Positions 1 through 8,593 are shown, numbered from the stretch's first letter. The stretch is 64,000 nt of DNA from Nocardia rosealba (GCF_020216065.1 NZ_JAIWNA010000009.1:186001-250000); one strand, 5' to 3'. The notes: generated by a model not told the origin, from the sequence alone. Program-made: numbers and translations.

Positions 1-96
1 CAATAAGGCCGTGGCGAGGTAGTAGGTGCGTCCGTGCTCGGCGGCGATGCGGCGACAGGTCGCGTAGGCGTCGTCCAGCGCGGTGGGCACACTCAT
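1..96 (-). CDS. crtB: Phytoene synthase, N-terminal fragment (cut by window edge)
   Basis: The last 96 bases on the minus strand give an open N-terminus that starts at ATG (94-96), reads MSVPTALDDAYATCRRIA, and then has a conserved stretch ending HGRTYYLATALL. This is the usual beginning of squalene/phytoene synthase family proteins, which join two geranylgeranyl diphosphates into phytoene. The start overlaps the mptA stop as ATGA, so the two genes are probably translationally coupled. Only 32 codons are visible; the Asp-rich catalytic motifs lie outside the window. The carotenoid genes just upstream (crtI and a prenyl synthase) support the call. The family assignment is fairly sure; the gene symbol is inferred from context. 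Confidence 0.8.
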   Translation of the reverse strand, partial: MSVPTALDDAYATCRRIAAEHGRTYYLATALL

Positions 97-1784
97 GCCG
101 CGACGGGCGGTGCGTGTTCCTTGGCTATCGCGCGGGAACTCGCCGAACGCAGGTGCAACGGGTCGACGTGGCGCAGCGACACGGCGGCCACCACGGCGGC
201 GAACGTCGCCAGCGCCACGTGCCAGAAGTTGTAGAGGCCGATCGAGCCGTCCGGCTGGAACACCAGCATCAGCCAGGTGCAGATGCCGACCAGCCACTGC
301 AGGGTCACCGTCGACAGCGCGAAACCGGCGGCCAGCGCAAGTGGCCACGAGTAGTACCAGGGCAGGGCGGCGGGGGAGAGCAGCACGATCGCCACGAACG
401 CGACGATGATGCCCATCACGGCCTCACGCTCGCTGTGGCGGAACCGCCACCAGGTCGCCACGAGCAGGACCACCAGCGCGACCTTGCACAGTTCGCGGGT
501 GATGGACAGGACCGAATCCAGCGACCACGGCGTCACCCAGGTGACCATGTGCGCGAGGATGGTCGGCAGCGACAGCCAGTTGATGATCTTGTTCGAGCCC
601 TGCAACGCGGTCACCCAGCCGAAGCCGACCCCGGCGATCACCGATGCCGCACCGAAGACCAGGGCGAACACGCCGATGCCGATGCCGGCGATCTTGGTGA
701 ACACGAGCAGTGGATGCGGCATATCGGCCGACGGCCGGGCCGCGTCGGGATGCTTCAGTTCCTCGGCGAGACCGGCGTCGGAGTCGGAGTGGGCTCGGCG
801 TTCGGCCGCCCGCCGTTCCTTCTCGTGCAGGATCCAGATCCACACCAGGAACGGCAACGCCACGCCTGCCGTCGCCTTGATCGCTACGCCGATGGCGACC
901 ACGACGATGCCCGCCACATGATGACGTTCGAGCACGAGGGCGATACCCGCGCACATCAGCCCGACCATCAGCATCTCGTTGTGCACACCGCCGATGAGGT
1001 GCACGAGCACCAGCGGATTGAGTACCGCCAGCCACAGTGCCACGGTCGGTTTGCCGCCGAGGTGCTTGGTCAGATAGGGCACCGCCCACACCATCAGCGC
1101 CAGGCCGGGCAGCATGACGAAGCGCAGCGCGATGGTCCCGGCGATCACATTGTCACCGGTGAGCGTGGTGATCGCGCGGCCCATCAGCAGGAACACCGGC
1201 CCGTACGGCGCGGTGGTGGTGGTCCACACGGGGCTCACATTGTCCAGCAGCACACCGGGATTGGCGACGGGACCCACCTGGTAGGGGTCGAAACCGTCGC
1301 GCAGAAGCGCACCCTGGGCGAGATAGGAGTAGGCGTCGCGACTGAACATCGGGGCCGCGAAAAGCAGTGGGGTGATCCAGATTCCGACGATCACCCGCAG
1401 CTCGTTGAGCGTGACCTTCGGCTCACCGTTGCCGATGAGCGTGCGGCCCAGGCGCACCCATGCGGTGATCATCAGCAGCACACCGGCCCAGATGACGATC
1501 ATCGAAAGGGCGTAGCCGTGGCCGAATCGCAGCCACGACAGGTGCAGCGCCTCGAGCAGCGGATCGCGTTTGCGGACGGCGCCCGCGCCGAAACCGCCGA
1601 AGGTGATCATGATGGCGCCGAAGAACCCCATGAAGGCCGCGTGGCCTTCGGGGCTCCGGGCGAAATCGCCGACAGTGCGCAGCCGCGACCGGACGCCGGG
1701 ATCGGTCCCGGCGGGCAGATGGCGCTGCGGTTCGAGGGTGCGCGTGGTGTCCATGGGGCCTACGGTCGTCTCGGGGGGCGGCAT
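93..1784 (-). CDS. mptA: Alpha-(1->6)-mannopyranosyltransferase A
   Basis: This is a polytopic membrane glycosyltransferase of the GT-C type. In mycobacteria and corynebacteria MptA elongates the alpha-1,6-mannan core of lipomannan and lipoarabinomannan from polyprenyl-phosphomannose, working outside the membrane. The recognisable motifs are FSRDAYSYLAQGALLRDGFD (the acidic loop after the first membrane segments), VSPVWTTTTAPYGP, LNPLVLVHLIGGVHNEMLM and PAALPWYYSWPLALAA. All agree with what I recall of M. tuberculosis Rv2174. About 560 residues is somewhat longer than that protein; the extra sequence includes a charged loop after the HEKERRAAERR segment. Starts at 1784 (ATG), 1754 (ATG) or 1820 (TTG) are all possible; homology really begins after the 1754 Met. 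It sits between crtI and crtB and overlaps crtB by four bases. Confidence 0.85.
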   Translation of the reverse strand: MPPPETTVGPMDTTRTLEPQRHLPAGTDPGVRSRLRTVGDFARSPEGHAAFMGFFGAIMITFGGFGAGAVRKRDPLLEALHLSWLRFGHGYALSMIVIWAGVLLMITAWVRLGRTLIGNGEPKVTLNELRVIVGIWITPLLFAAPMFSRDAYSYLAQGALLRDGFDPYQVGPVANPGVLLDNVSPVWTTTTAPYGPVFLLMGRAITTLTGDNVIAGTIALRFVMLPGLALMVWAVPYLTKHLGGKPTVALWLAVLNPLVLVHLIGGVHNEMLMVGLMCAGIALVLERHHVAGIVVVAIGVAIKATAGVALPFLVWIWILHEKERRAAERRAHSDSDAGLAEELKHPDAARPSADMPHPLLVFTKIAGIGIGVFALVFGAASVIAGVGFGWVTALQGSNKIINWLSLPTILAHMVTWVTPWSLDSVLSITRELCKVALVVLLVATWWRFRHSEREAVMGIIVAFVAIVLLSPAALPWYYSWPLALAAGFALSTVTLQWLVGICTWLMLVFQPDGSIGLYNFWHVALATFAAVVAAVSLRHVDPLHLRSASSRAIAKEHAPPVAA

Positions 1785-1855
1785 CTTCGGTCGGTCCCCC
1801 CGGATGGTCGGCGGTCGCAACCGCGAGCTGATAAGTCGGCCGTCAGTTTACGGCT

Positions 1856-3442
1856 TCAGTTCCGAACACTAACCCGGTGGTCGCTACCGGTGTGCGCCCG
1901 GCTGCCGGTGATTCGCGCCGCCGCCAGTTCGCCCGACAGCAGCGTGGTGGGCACCCCGACCCCCGGAGTAGTGCCACAACCTGCGAGAACGACATTGTCT
2001 ACGCCCCTTGGCAGGTTGCGTGGACGCAGCGGTCCGGTCTGCCGGAAAAGGTGTGCCACCGAGAACGGTGTGCCCGCGATCATGCCCTGGGCCGCCCAGG
2101 TCGCCGGTGTGTCGAGGTGATCGACGCGGAAGTACTCACCGATACCGGTGTAACCACGCTGCTCGAGCGTCGCGAGCAGTTCCCGCAGGTAGGCCGGGCC
2201 GATGCGGTCCCAGTCCAGCGGCGCCGAGGTCAGGTTGGGGCACGGCGCGAGCAGCGACAGCGGCTCCCAGCGGCCGTCGGTACGGTCGACGAACTGGCCC
2301 GGGTCGCTGAGCGCGGGCCGCGTGAGCAGCAGCGACGGGTCGCTCATCAGTTTGCCCCGGCCCTTGCCCGCGGCGATCTCGCGGAAGGTCTGTTCCCAGG
2401 CGGCCCCGAATTCGATCGTGTGATGGGCCTGCACCGGCCACCGTGCGGCGACCTCGGCGGGCACGGTGCCGTGCGCGACGACGGCTGACGGCGAGGCCCG
2501 CAGTCCACGCCGGTTGCGCAGCCCGAAGCGGCGGATCGAGCCGAGGTCGGCGGTGATGACCACCGCGTCGCAGGCGAAGCTCCGCCCGTCGACGGTGCGG
2601 ACGGCCTCGGCGTGGCGGGCACCCGGTGACGCGGTGCCCTTGGCGGTCGCGTACTCGATGCCGGTGACCTCGGTGCCGAGCTCGAGGCGCCCGCCCGCGG
2701 TGGTGAAGGCCTCGGCGAGCGCAGTGGTGATGGCCCGCATTCCGCCCTCGGGGAAGTACACCCCGAGACAGGTGTCCATGTTCGGGATGGCGCCGTAGAC
2801 GGCGAGGGCTTGGTCAGGCGCCGTTCCCGCGTAGAGCGCCTGGAAGGTGAAAAGCCTGGTGAGGCGCTCGTCGCGGAGGTACGAACGCACCCGCGGCCCG
2901 AGTTTGCCGAGCCCGCCGAGGCGCACCACCCGGGCCAGTGCCGACCGGGCGGCCGGTGTGCGGACCATGTCGAGGGGCGAATCGAAATCGGCGTTCATGA
3001 ATTCGTCGAACTCGGCCTCGTACATCCGGCCGAGCCAGTCGCGCAGACGCCGGTACCCGCGTGCCTCGCGGGGCCCGCACGCGCGGGTCACCTCGGCCGC
3101 CATCTGCTCGGCGTCGTCGAAGACCCGGATGTCGCTGCCGTCGGCGAAGCGCGCGTGATAGGCCGGAGTCAGGCGATGGATACGCAACCCGACGTCCTCC
3201 CGGGTCTGCCCGACCGCCGCGAGGGCGTTGTCGATGGTTTCGGGCAGCGTGAGAACCGTAGCGCCGCTGTCGATCTCGTAGTCGGCGAAGCGGTAGCGGC
3301 CCACCCGGCCGCCGGGGTGATCGGCGCGCTCGAGCACTGTCACCTCGAGCCCGGCACCCCGCAGATGCAGCGCGGCGCCGAGCCCAGCCAGACCGGCCCC
3401 CACGACGACGACATGATTCGTTTGTCCCACAACAGTTTTCAC
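1856..3442 (-). CDS. crtI: Phytoene desaturase (CrtI family)
   Basis: This FAD-dependent carotenoid desaturase introduces double bases into phytoene towards lycopene. A dinucleotide-binding fold opens the protein (VVVVGAGLAGLGAALHLRGA, about residues 12-31), followed by ERADHPGGRVGRYRF and DSGATVLTLPET, which are typical of CrtI. Near the C-terminus NVVLAGCGTTPGVGVPTTLL matches the family's second FAD-contact region. About 528 residues is a normal length. It starts at GTG 3442, only 7 bases after the prenyl synthase stop, with GAGGACG as a possible ribosome site, so the two are probably co-transcribed. The number of desaturation steps cannot be read from the sequence. Confidence 0.88.
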   Translation of the reverse strand: MKTVVGQTNHVVVVGAGLAGLGAALHLRGAGLEVTVLERADHPGGRVGRYRFADYEIDSGATVLTLPETIDNALAAVGQTREDVGLRIHRLTPAYHARFADGSDIRVFDDAEQMAAEVTRACGPREARGYRRLRDWLGRMYEAEFDEFMNADFDSPLDMVRTPAARSALARVVRLGGLGKLGPRVRSYLRDERLTRLFTFQALYAGTAPDQALAVYGAIPNMDTCLGVYFPEGGMRAITTALAEAFTTAGGRLELGTEVTGIEYATAKGTASPGARHAEAVRTVDGRSFACDAVVITADLGSIRRFGLRNRRGLRASPSAVVAHGTVPAEVAARWPVQAHHTIEFGAAWEQTFREIAAGKGRGKLMSDPSLLLTRPALSDPGQFVDRTDGRWEPLSLLAPCPNLTSAPLDWDRIGPAYLRELLATLEQRGYTGIGEYFRVDHLDTPATWAAQGMIAGTPFSVAHLFRQTGPLRPRNLPRGVDNVVLAGCGTTPGVGVPTTLLSGELAAARITGSRAHTGSDHRVSVRN

Positions 3443-3449
3443 AACGTCC

Positions 3450-4724
3450 TCAGGCGGTACGGCGAGTGGCGGCCAACGCCATATCGTGCAGCAGATGCTT
3501 GGCGGCGGGGGTGGCGGCGCTGTGCGCGATGGCGGCCAGACCCGTTTCGGTGAGCTCGGTGATACGGCGCTCCACGTCGTCGACGGCGCCCAGGTCGATC
3601 AGTACCGCGCGCAACCGGTCGACGGCCTCGTCGTCGAGGTCGGTGCCGAGGCCGGTGCGGATCAGCGCGGCCGATTCCGGGTCGGCGCGACGCAGCGCCT
3701 CGGCGATGAGCACGGTGCGCTTGCCCTCGCGCAGATCGTCGCCCGACGGTTTGCCGGTGACGGCCGGATCGCCGAACACCCCGAGCAGGTCGTCGCGCAG
3801 CTGGAACGCGATACCCACATCGGTTCCATAGGTGCGCAAGGCCGCGACCAGGGCGTCGTCGGCGCCGGCCAGTGCGGCACCCAGGTGCAGCGGTCGTTCG
3901 ATGGTGTAGGCGGCGGTCTTGTAGCGGTTGATGCGCAGCGCGGCTTCGACCGACTCGTCACCACCGGCCTCGCCGTTGATGTCGAGCAGTTGCCCGCCGA
4001 GCACTTCGGTGCGCATGCGCGCCCACACCGGCGCGAACCGGGCGAAGGACGCGGTGTCGAGTCCGGCCGCGTTCACCAGGTCGTCGGCCCAGGCCAGGGC
4101 CAGATCGCCGATCAGAATGGCGACCGCCGACCCGTACGCCTCGCCGTCACCGGACCACCCGGCCGCGCGGTGCCGATCGGTGAAGTCGATGTGCACCGTC
4201 GGGAAGCCACGCCGGGTGCGTGAGGAGTCGATGATGTCGTCGTGCACCAGTGCGCAGGCCTGCACGAGTTCCAGCGATGCGCAGGCCGTGAGTACCGAGG
4301 CCGCCTCGGGGGCGGACGGGTCGCCACCGGCGCCGAGCCAGCCGGTCCAGGCGAAGCCCGGCCTGGTGCGTTTGCCGCCGCGCACCACGAACTGTTCCAG
4401 CGCCTCGGCCGCGTCGACGAACACCGGACCGAGCGGTTCGACGATCTCGCGCCTGCTCGCGAAGAATTCCGTGAGCACCTGTTCGACCGCCGCGACGAAG
4501 GCCGGTGTGCCGGGGGTGAGCGCGACGAGGTCGACCGAGGTCAGCACGTCGGCGGCGGACCGGGAGAGCGGGGTACCGATTCCGGCGGACAGGGCGGCCT
4601 CCAAATGGCGAGCGTCAGGATCCGATGACGCACCCTCGCGGTGCGTGCACAGCGTCGTCTCGACGATACGCGGGCCGCTCGGAGGATCAGCGGGCGCACA
4701 GGGCCGCTGCGACCGATCCCACAC
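3450..4724 (-). CDS. Polyprenyl (probably geranylgeranyl) diphosphate synthase
   Basis: This is an all-alpha trans-prenyltransferase. It has the first Asp-rich motif in ACALVHDDIIDSSRTRRGFP and the second in FQLRDDLLGVFGDPAVTGKP, plus the GGKRTRP substrate site. It should condense isopentenyl diphosphate with allylic diphosphates to give the C20 precursor for phytoene synthase. The sequence and position resemble M. tuberculosis IdsA2 (Rv2173), which also lies beside mptA and a metF-like gene. The product length (GGPP) is inferred from the crtI/crtB neighbours. The start is unsettled: the coordinates give the longest frame, the first 60 or so residues have no counterpart in IdsA2, and an internal GTG near 4550 would give a more usual 366 residues. 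Confidence 0.85.
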   Translation of the reverse strand: MWDRSQRPCAPADPPSGPRIVETTLCTHREGASSDPDARHLEAALSAGIGTPLSRSAADVLTSVDLVALTPGTPAFVAAVEQVLTEFFASRREIVEPLGPVFVDAAEALEQFVVRGGKRTRPGFAWTGWLGAGGDPSAPEAASVLTACASLELVQACALVHDDIIDSSRTRRGFPTVHIDFTDRHRAAGWSGDGEAYGSAVAILIGDLALAWADDLVNAAGLDTASFARFAPVWARMRTEVLGGQLLDINGEAGGDESVEAALRINRYKTAAYTIERPLHLGAALAGADDALVAALRTYGTDVGIAFQLRDDLLGVFGDPAVTGKPSGDDLREGKRTVLIAEALRRADPESAALIRTGLGTDLDDEAVDRLRAVLIDLGAVDDVERRITELTETGLAAIAHSAATPAAKHLLHDMALAATRRTA

Positions 4725-4773
4725 CCGGCGTTTCCTCGGGTCCGGGGCTCCTCGGTCCGTGTGTCCATCCGGC

Positions 4774-4802
4774 TTGACATTCTCCGCTCCGAACAGGGGA
4801 TT
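4774..4802 (+). promoter_or_regulatory. Isolated TTGACA box in the prenyl synthase/metF divergent region
   Basis: A perfect TTGACA lies at 4774-4779 in the 194-base gap between the divergent prenyl synthase gene and metF. No TANNNT sequence follows at 16-18 bases; the spot holds GGGATT, part of the imperfect palindrome GGGGATTTCCCC. It may be a -35 element with a poor -10 or simply chance. Nothing else in the gap stands out except the metF -10. Confidence 0.25.
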
Positions 4803-4906
4803 TCCCCTTGGTGGGTGCCGCGGCCTGCGGGGTTGTGCCCGGCGGGGACGTGTCGTGACCGGTATCGGAGTTCCCCGGTCGGCGCCGTAGGCCCGGAACG
4901 TCCCAC

Positions 4907-4912
4907 TAGACT
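4907..4912 (+). promoter_or_regulatory. -10 element of a probable leaderless metF transcript
   Basis: TAGACT fits the actinobacterial -10 pattern TANNNT and is followed by exactly six bases and then the GTG start codon of metF (4919). There is no Shine-Dalgarno sequence before the GTG. The spacing puts the transcription start at or next to the GTG, which suggests a leaderless mRNA. No clear -35 is visible. Confidence 0.55.
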
Positions 4913-4918
4913 GAGCCG

Positions 4919-5920
4919 GTGACTTTCGACAGTGGACGGGGACGTTCGACCCCCGATCGGCCCGCCAAGCAGCAGTCGATCGTCTCGAACACGCCCTCGG
5001 TGGTGCAGAGTCTGCGCACCCATTCGGGCACGGGCGTGCCGTTTTCGGTCGAGTTCAACCCGCCCCGCGACGCGGCCGGCGAGGCCAGGCTGTGGCGCGC
5101 GGTGCGCGAGTTCGAACGCATGCACCCCGCCTTCGTGTCGATGACCTACGGTGCGGGCGGCTCCACCCGCGACCGCACGGTCCGCATCACCGGTGCCCTG
5201 GCGCAGGAGACCACCCTGCTGCCGGTCGCCCATCTGACCGCCGTCGGCCACAGCATCGCCGAATTGCGCTCGCTGGTCGGTTCCTACGCCGACTCCGGCA
5301 TCTGCAACGTCCTCGTGCTGCGCGGCGACCCGCCCGGCGACCCGCTGGGTGAGTGGCGCAAGCATCCCGAGGGGGTCGAGTACGCCGAGGAGCTCGTGCG
5401 CATCGTCCGCGATCTCGGCGACTTCCACGTGGGTGTCGCGTCGTTCCCACAGGGGCACCACCGCTCACCGGACCTGGACCACGACACCCGCCACCTGTGC
5501 GCGAAACTGCGTGCGGGCGCGGAGTATTCGATCACCCAGATGTTCTTCGACGTCGAGCACTACCTGCGCCTGCGCGACCGAGTGATCGCCATGGACCCCG
5601 TCGAGGGTGCCAAGCCGATCGTCCCCGAGCTGATGCCCATCACCTCTCTGCGCACCGTCGCGCGTGCCGAGGAGCTGTCCGGCCGCCCGGTGCCCGCCGA
5701 CATCGTCGCCCGCCTCACCCGCGCCGCGGGTACGGGCCCGGAGGAGGACCGCGCCGCCGTGCGCGCCGAAGGCATCCAGATCGCCACCGAAATGGCCCAG
5801 CGCCTCATCGACGAAGACGCCCCCTGCCTGCACTTCATCACCCTCAACTTCGCCAAGGCCACCAGCGAGGTCCTCACCAACCTCGGCTACGGCGTCACCG
5901 CCGCCCCTCTCAGCGCCTGA
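4919..5920 (+). CDS. metF: Methylenetetrahydrofolate reductase family protein
   Basis: This TIM-barrel MTHFR-family protein of 333 residues would reduce 5,10-methylenetetrahydrofolate to 5-methyltetrahydrofolate, the methyl donor for methionine synthesis. Diagnostic stretches are FSVEFNPPRD (the catalytic Glu region), SMTYGAGGSTRDRT, VAHLTAVGH, NVLVLRGDPPGD, GVASFPQGHHRS and EYSITQMFFDVEHYLRL, followed by PIVPELMPITS. It starts at GTG 4919 with no ribosome site but a well-placed -10 element. It matches Rv2172c of M. tuberculosis in sequence type and neighbourhood (next to the prenyl synthase and mptA). Whether it uses NADH or another donor is unknown. Its link to methionine metabolism is notable beside a SAM-controlled operon. 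Confidence 0.92.
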   Translation: MTFDSGRGRSTPDRPAKQQSIVSNTPSVVQSLRTHSGTGVPFSVEFNPPRDAAGEARLWRAVREFERMHPAFVSMTYGAGGSTRDRTVRITGALAQETTLLPVAHLTAVGHSIAELRSLVGSYADSGICNVLVLRGDPPGDPLGEWRKHPEGVEYAEELVRIVRDLGDFHVGVASFPQGHHRSPDLDHDTRHLCAKLRAGAEYSITQMFFDVEHYLRLRDRVIAMDPVEGAKPIVPELMPITSLRTVARAEELSGRPVPADIVARLTRAAGTGPEEDRAAVRAEGIQIATEMAQRLIDEDAPCLHFITLNFAKATSEVLTNLGYGVTAAPLSA

Positions 5921-5952
5921 CCGGCAGCTGGACGAGCGGCTTTCGGCGCGTT

Positions 5953-6537
5953 TCACCGCCTCGTAGCGGCGAGGGTCTGCCACGTTCGTTCCCAGTTGCG
6001 GGTCATGGCCGGGTAGACGATGAGGTAGCGGAAGGGCTTGATCAGGGCCATGTAGAGGCGCCCGAGGCGGCCGTTGGGTTCGACCAGGACGGCCATCTGC
6101 AGGTGGTAGCCGGTGTCGTCGGGCACCCAGCCCAGGTGCATGACGCCGTGCATGGTGCCGTTGGCGATTTCGGCGGCGTACTCGTTGTCGAGGACGTAGA
6201 GGCTGGTCAGCGGGCTGTCGCTGTCGTCGGGGGTCGGAGTGTCGCGCAGGTCGGCGGGGAGGCGGTCGCGCAGGGAGCCGACGCGGGTGCCGGTGCCCGC
6301 CGATTCGTCGTCCCAGCCGAAGATCTCGCCCAGTTTCCAGCGGATCTTGAACAGCACGCCGCTGATGCCCGAGCTCTCGGACGCCTTCTCCGCCTGGAGT
6401 GCCGCGAGGAAGGTGGGGAAATCGTCGGGGCCCGCGCCGGGGGTGCGGAACTGCCAGACGTCTTCGGTGTCGAAACCGCGTGCGATCTCGTGGATGCGCC
6501 ACGGCCTGGTGGTGTGTGCGGAGGCGGGGAGTCGCAT
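5953..6537 (-). CDS. DUF2867 domain protein
   Basis: This protein of about 194 residues belongs to the DUF2867 family, recognised by ARGFDTEDVWQF near the start, LFKIRWKLGEIFGW in the middle, and YHLQMAVLVEPNGRLGRLYM followed by IKPFRYLIVYPAMTRNWER at the end. The function of the family is unknown; some members are fused to NAD-binding sugar-epimerase-like domains, and this one is the stand-alone domain. The start is the ATG at 6535-6537. The frame also runs open far upstream, but that part reads as out-of-frame LLM coding. It is separated from the upstream LLM gene by a 98-base gap holding a paired inverted repeat, so it is probably controlled separately from the sulfur operon. Confidence 0.75.
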   Translation of the reverse strand: MRLPASAHTTRPWRIHEIARGFDTEDVWQFRTPGAGPDDFPTFLAALQAEKASESSGISGVLFKIRWKLGEIFGWDDESAGTGTRVGSLRDRLPADLRDTPTPDDSDSPLTSLYVLDNEYAAEIANGTMHGVMHLGWVPDDTGYHLQMAVLVEPNGRLGRLYMALIKPFRYLIVYPAMTRNWERTWQTLAATRR

Positions 6538-6554
6538 GGGATGACCTCGATCTG

Positions 6555-6602
6555 TACGGGGGCGTATAGCGATTGAGACTACCGCTGTTGTACGCCCCCG
6601 TA
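6555..6602. promoter_or_regulatory. Paired operator-like inverted repeat upstream of the DUF2867 gene
   Basis: TACGGGGGCGTA (6555-6566) and its exact reverse complement TACGCCCCCGTA (6591-6602) lie 36 bases apart, centre to centre. Each arm is itself nearly palindromic (TACG, four bases, CGTA), and the similarity runs 2-3 bases further on both sides. Two copies of one recognition site, 18-55 bases upstream of the DUF2867 start, look like a double operator, in a form typical of TetR-like repressors. No regulator gene is adjacent, so the binding protein is unknown. Confidence 0.6.
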
Positions 6603-6635
6603 TAGATCTGTTCGCCGTGCCGTCGCACACTCCGG

Positions 6636-7787
6636 CTACGCGGCCAGTGACCCCCGCAAACCCCACGCCCCGGCCAGCAACCGATGCGATTCGAGCCGGT
6701 CGGCGTGCGCGTGGGTGATGGTGGTGACCAGGAGTTCGTCGGCGTCGCTCACCCGGCGCAGGGCGTCGAGGCGTTCGACCACGGTGCCCGGTGAGCCGAC
6801 GATCTGGGCGGCCAACCGGTCCTCGACCAGGCGGAACTGGTCGTCGGTGAGTGGGGGAGCGGTGGCGGGATCGAGGTACTCGCCCGCGCCCGCTCCGCTG
6901 CGCACACTGTGCACCCAGTGTCCGTAGGTGCTCGCGTGCCTGCGCGCGGTGTCGTCGTCGGCGGCCACGACCACGTCGGCCGACACGATGACGTACGGCG
7001 CGGCGAGCACCCGCGACGGCCGGAATGCCGCCCGATACGCCGCCACCGCGTCCAGCGCGGTCCCGGGCGCCACGTGGTAGGCCGCCGCGAACGGCAACCC
7101 CAGCCGACCTGCCAGTTCCGCGCTCTCCCCGGCGGAACTGCCGAAGATCCACAGCTCGGTATCGATACCCTCGCCCGGAACCGCGTGCAGCGCGACACCG
7201 TCGGAGGTGGTGTAGGTGCCGTCGAGCAGGGCGCTGATCTCGGCGACCTGGTCCGCGAAGTCCAGTGATCGCGCGCCGGGCTGCTGCAACGCCTCCAGGG
7301 AGGCGAGGAATTTCGACCGATCGAGGACCCGTCGCGGGTCGAACGGTGGTGGCACGACCACCCCGTCACGCACCTGGGTGCGCCCGACGACCGCGTCGAG
7401 TACCGGTCGCCCGCCCTTCGCGGTGGTGGTCGCGGCGCCGTACTGGGTGCGTCGGTGTCCGGACCGGCCGAGGCCGAGATCGAGTCGGCCCGGGTGCAGC
7501 GCGTCGACAGTGCCGAACGCCTCGACGATCGACGCCGAGGTGTGCTGACCCACCTGCACCGCGCCCGTGCCGACCCGAATCCGGTCGGTGGCCGCCGCGA
7601 CCAGTCCCAGCAGCGTGAGCGAGGCGGAACTGGCCACCGACGCGAAATGGTGCTCCGCCAACCAGAACCGGTGATAACCCCACTGTTCGGCATGCCTGGC
7701 CAGATCGATGCTGTTGCGCACCGCCTGTGCGGCACTCGACCCTTCGCTGATCGGCGCCAGCTCAAGGACCGAGAGCGGCACACTCAT
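6636..7787 (-). CDS. LLM-class flavin-dependent oxidoreductase (LuxA-like)
   Basis: This is a bacterial luciferase-like monooxygenase of about 383 residues, in the subgroup that starts with PLSVLELAPI. Typical stretches are HAEQWGYHRFWLAEHH, ATDRIRVGTGAVQVG, PGRLDLGLGRSG and WIFGSSAGESAELAGRLG. Enzymes of this class use reduced FMN and oxygen to oxidise small molecules such as sulfonates or sulfides; the substrate here cannot be told. The ATG at 7787 overlaps the DUF1684 stop as ATGA, so it is the last gene of the SAM-riboswitch operon. The sequence before this ATG belongs to the DUF1684 gene in another frame. Confidence 0.85.
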   Translation of the reverse strand: MSVPLSVLELAPISEGSSAAQAVRNSIDLARHAEQWGYHRFWLAEHHFASVASSASLTLLGLVAAATDRIRVGTGAVQVGQHTSASIVEAFGTVDALHPGRLDLGLGRSGHRRTQYGAATTTAKGGRPVLDAVVGRTQVRDGVVVPPPFDPRRVLDRSKFLASLEALQQPGARSLDFADQVAEISALLDGTYTTSDGVALHAVPGEGIDTELWIFGSSAGESAELAGRLGLPFAAAYHVAPGTALDAVAAYRAAFRPSRVLAAPYVIVSADVVVAADDDTARRHASTYGHWVHSVRSGAGAGEYLDPATAPPLTDDQFRLVEDRLAAQIVGSPGTVVERLDALRRVSDADELLVTTITHAHADRLESHRLLAGAWGLRGSLAA

Positions 7788-8593
7788 GATCTCGGATCCT
7801 GTTCTCCCGCTTCCACCGCCACCCGCAGCCGGTTCTCCCGCGGGGCCACCGGGCAGGTGGCGTAGTCGGTGAAGGCGCACGGCAGGTTCACCGCCCGGTT
7901 GAAGTCGAGGGTGACGGTTCCGTCGGCGGCCACCGCGCCGATCCCGAGCGAGCGTGCCGCCGGGTAGGTGGTGATTCCGCTGGTGGCGTCGGTGAACAGC
8001 ACCTTCAGATCGTTCGGGGTGCCGAAGGCCAGCAATGCCTCATGGCTGTCGCCGAGGCGGAACTCGATGATGCCCGCCGCCGGGTGGTGGTGCTCGAGCC
8101 CTTCGACCACCGCGCCGGTGGTGACGGTGCGTGGCTGTTCGAACGGGGTGAAGCGGCCGCTCACCACCCAGCGCGGGTCGGCGGGATAGGCGGGCACGCC
8201 GGTGAACGCGACCAGGGTCGGTGCGGCCGGATCGTGTACGCGAACCGCGAATTGCCCGGAGCGCCGGATCACTTCGAGGACGCGCTCCTCGTTGAACACG
8301 CTGATTCCGGGCGCGCCCTCGCCGGGTTCGAGGATGCGGACCCCGGCGATCCGGTCGCCCGCCACATCGAGCCGGTCGGCGGGCTGGGCGGTGACGAACA
8401 CCTTCTCGTCGGTGACCCACCAGGTGCCTGGCACGCCGTCGAGGCGTTCGGGACGATCGGTGAGCCAGTGCAGCCCGGCGAGGCTGAGCCAGCCGAGCGG
8501 GTCGCGCAGCCCGTCCTCGCGGGCGTGGTGCCAGCGCGCCCAGTCGTCGGCGAAAGTGGTTGTGGTGTCGAGGTTGTCGATGGTGACGGTCAT
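7784..8593 (-). CDS. DUF1684 domain protein
   Basis: A 269-residue cytoplasmic protein recognised as DUF1684 by DPLGWLSLAGLHWLTDRP near the N-terminus and by the conserved C-terminal segment DFNRAVNLPCAFTDYATCPV with the basic PRENRL after it. No catalytic role is established for the family that I know of. The conserved Cys residues and the highly ordered C-terminal block suggest an enzyme or a ligand-binding fold. It lies between two flavin monooxygenases, overlapping both by four bases (ATGA), so it is made together with them and probably acts on the same compound or its product; that is inference from position. Confidence 0.82.
   Translation of the reverse strand: MTVTIDNLDTTTTFADDWARWHHAREDGLRDPLGWLSLAGLHWLTDRPERLDGVPGTWWVTDEKVFVTAQPADRLDVAGDRIAGVRILEPGEGAPGISVFNEERVLEVIRRSGQFAVRVHDPAAPTLVAFTGVPAYPADPRWVVSGRFTPFEQPRTVTTGAVVEGLEHHHPAAGIIEFRLGDSHEALLAFGTPNDLKVLFTDATSGITTYPAARSLGIGAVAADGTVTLDFNRAVNLPCAFTDYATCPVAPRENRLRVAVEAGEQDPRS

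Noticed and set aside
114..2120. A 668-codon plus-strand frame opposite mptA and crtI
   Set aside because: Its translation is rich in His, Gln, Arg and Gly without any domain, while the opposite strand encodes well-known proteins; it is the usual antisense frame of high-GC DNA.
4774..4802. Full promoter at the TTGACA between the prenyl synthase and metF genes
   Set aside because: No TANNNT is found at 16-18 bases; the metF -10 at 4907 is far better placed, so this is kept only as a weak site.
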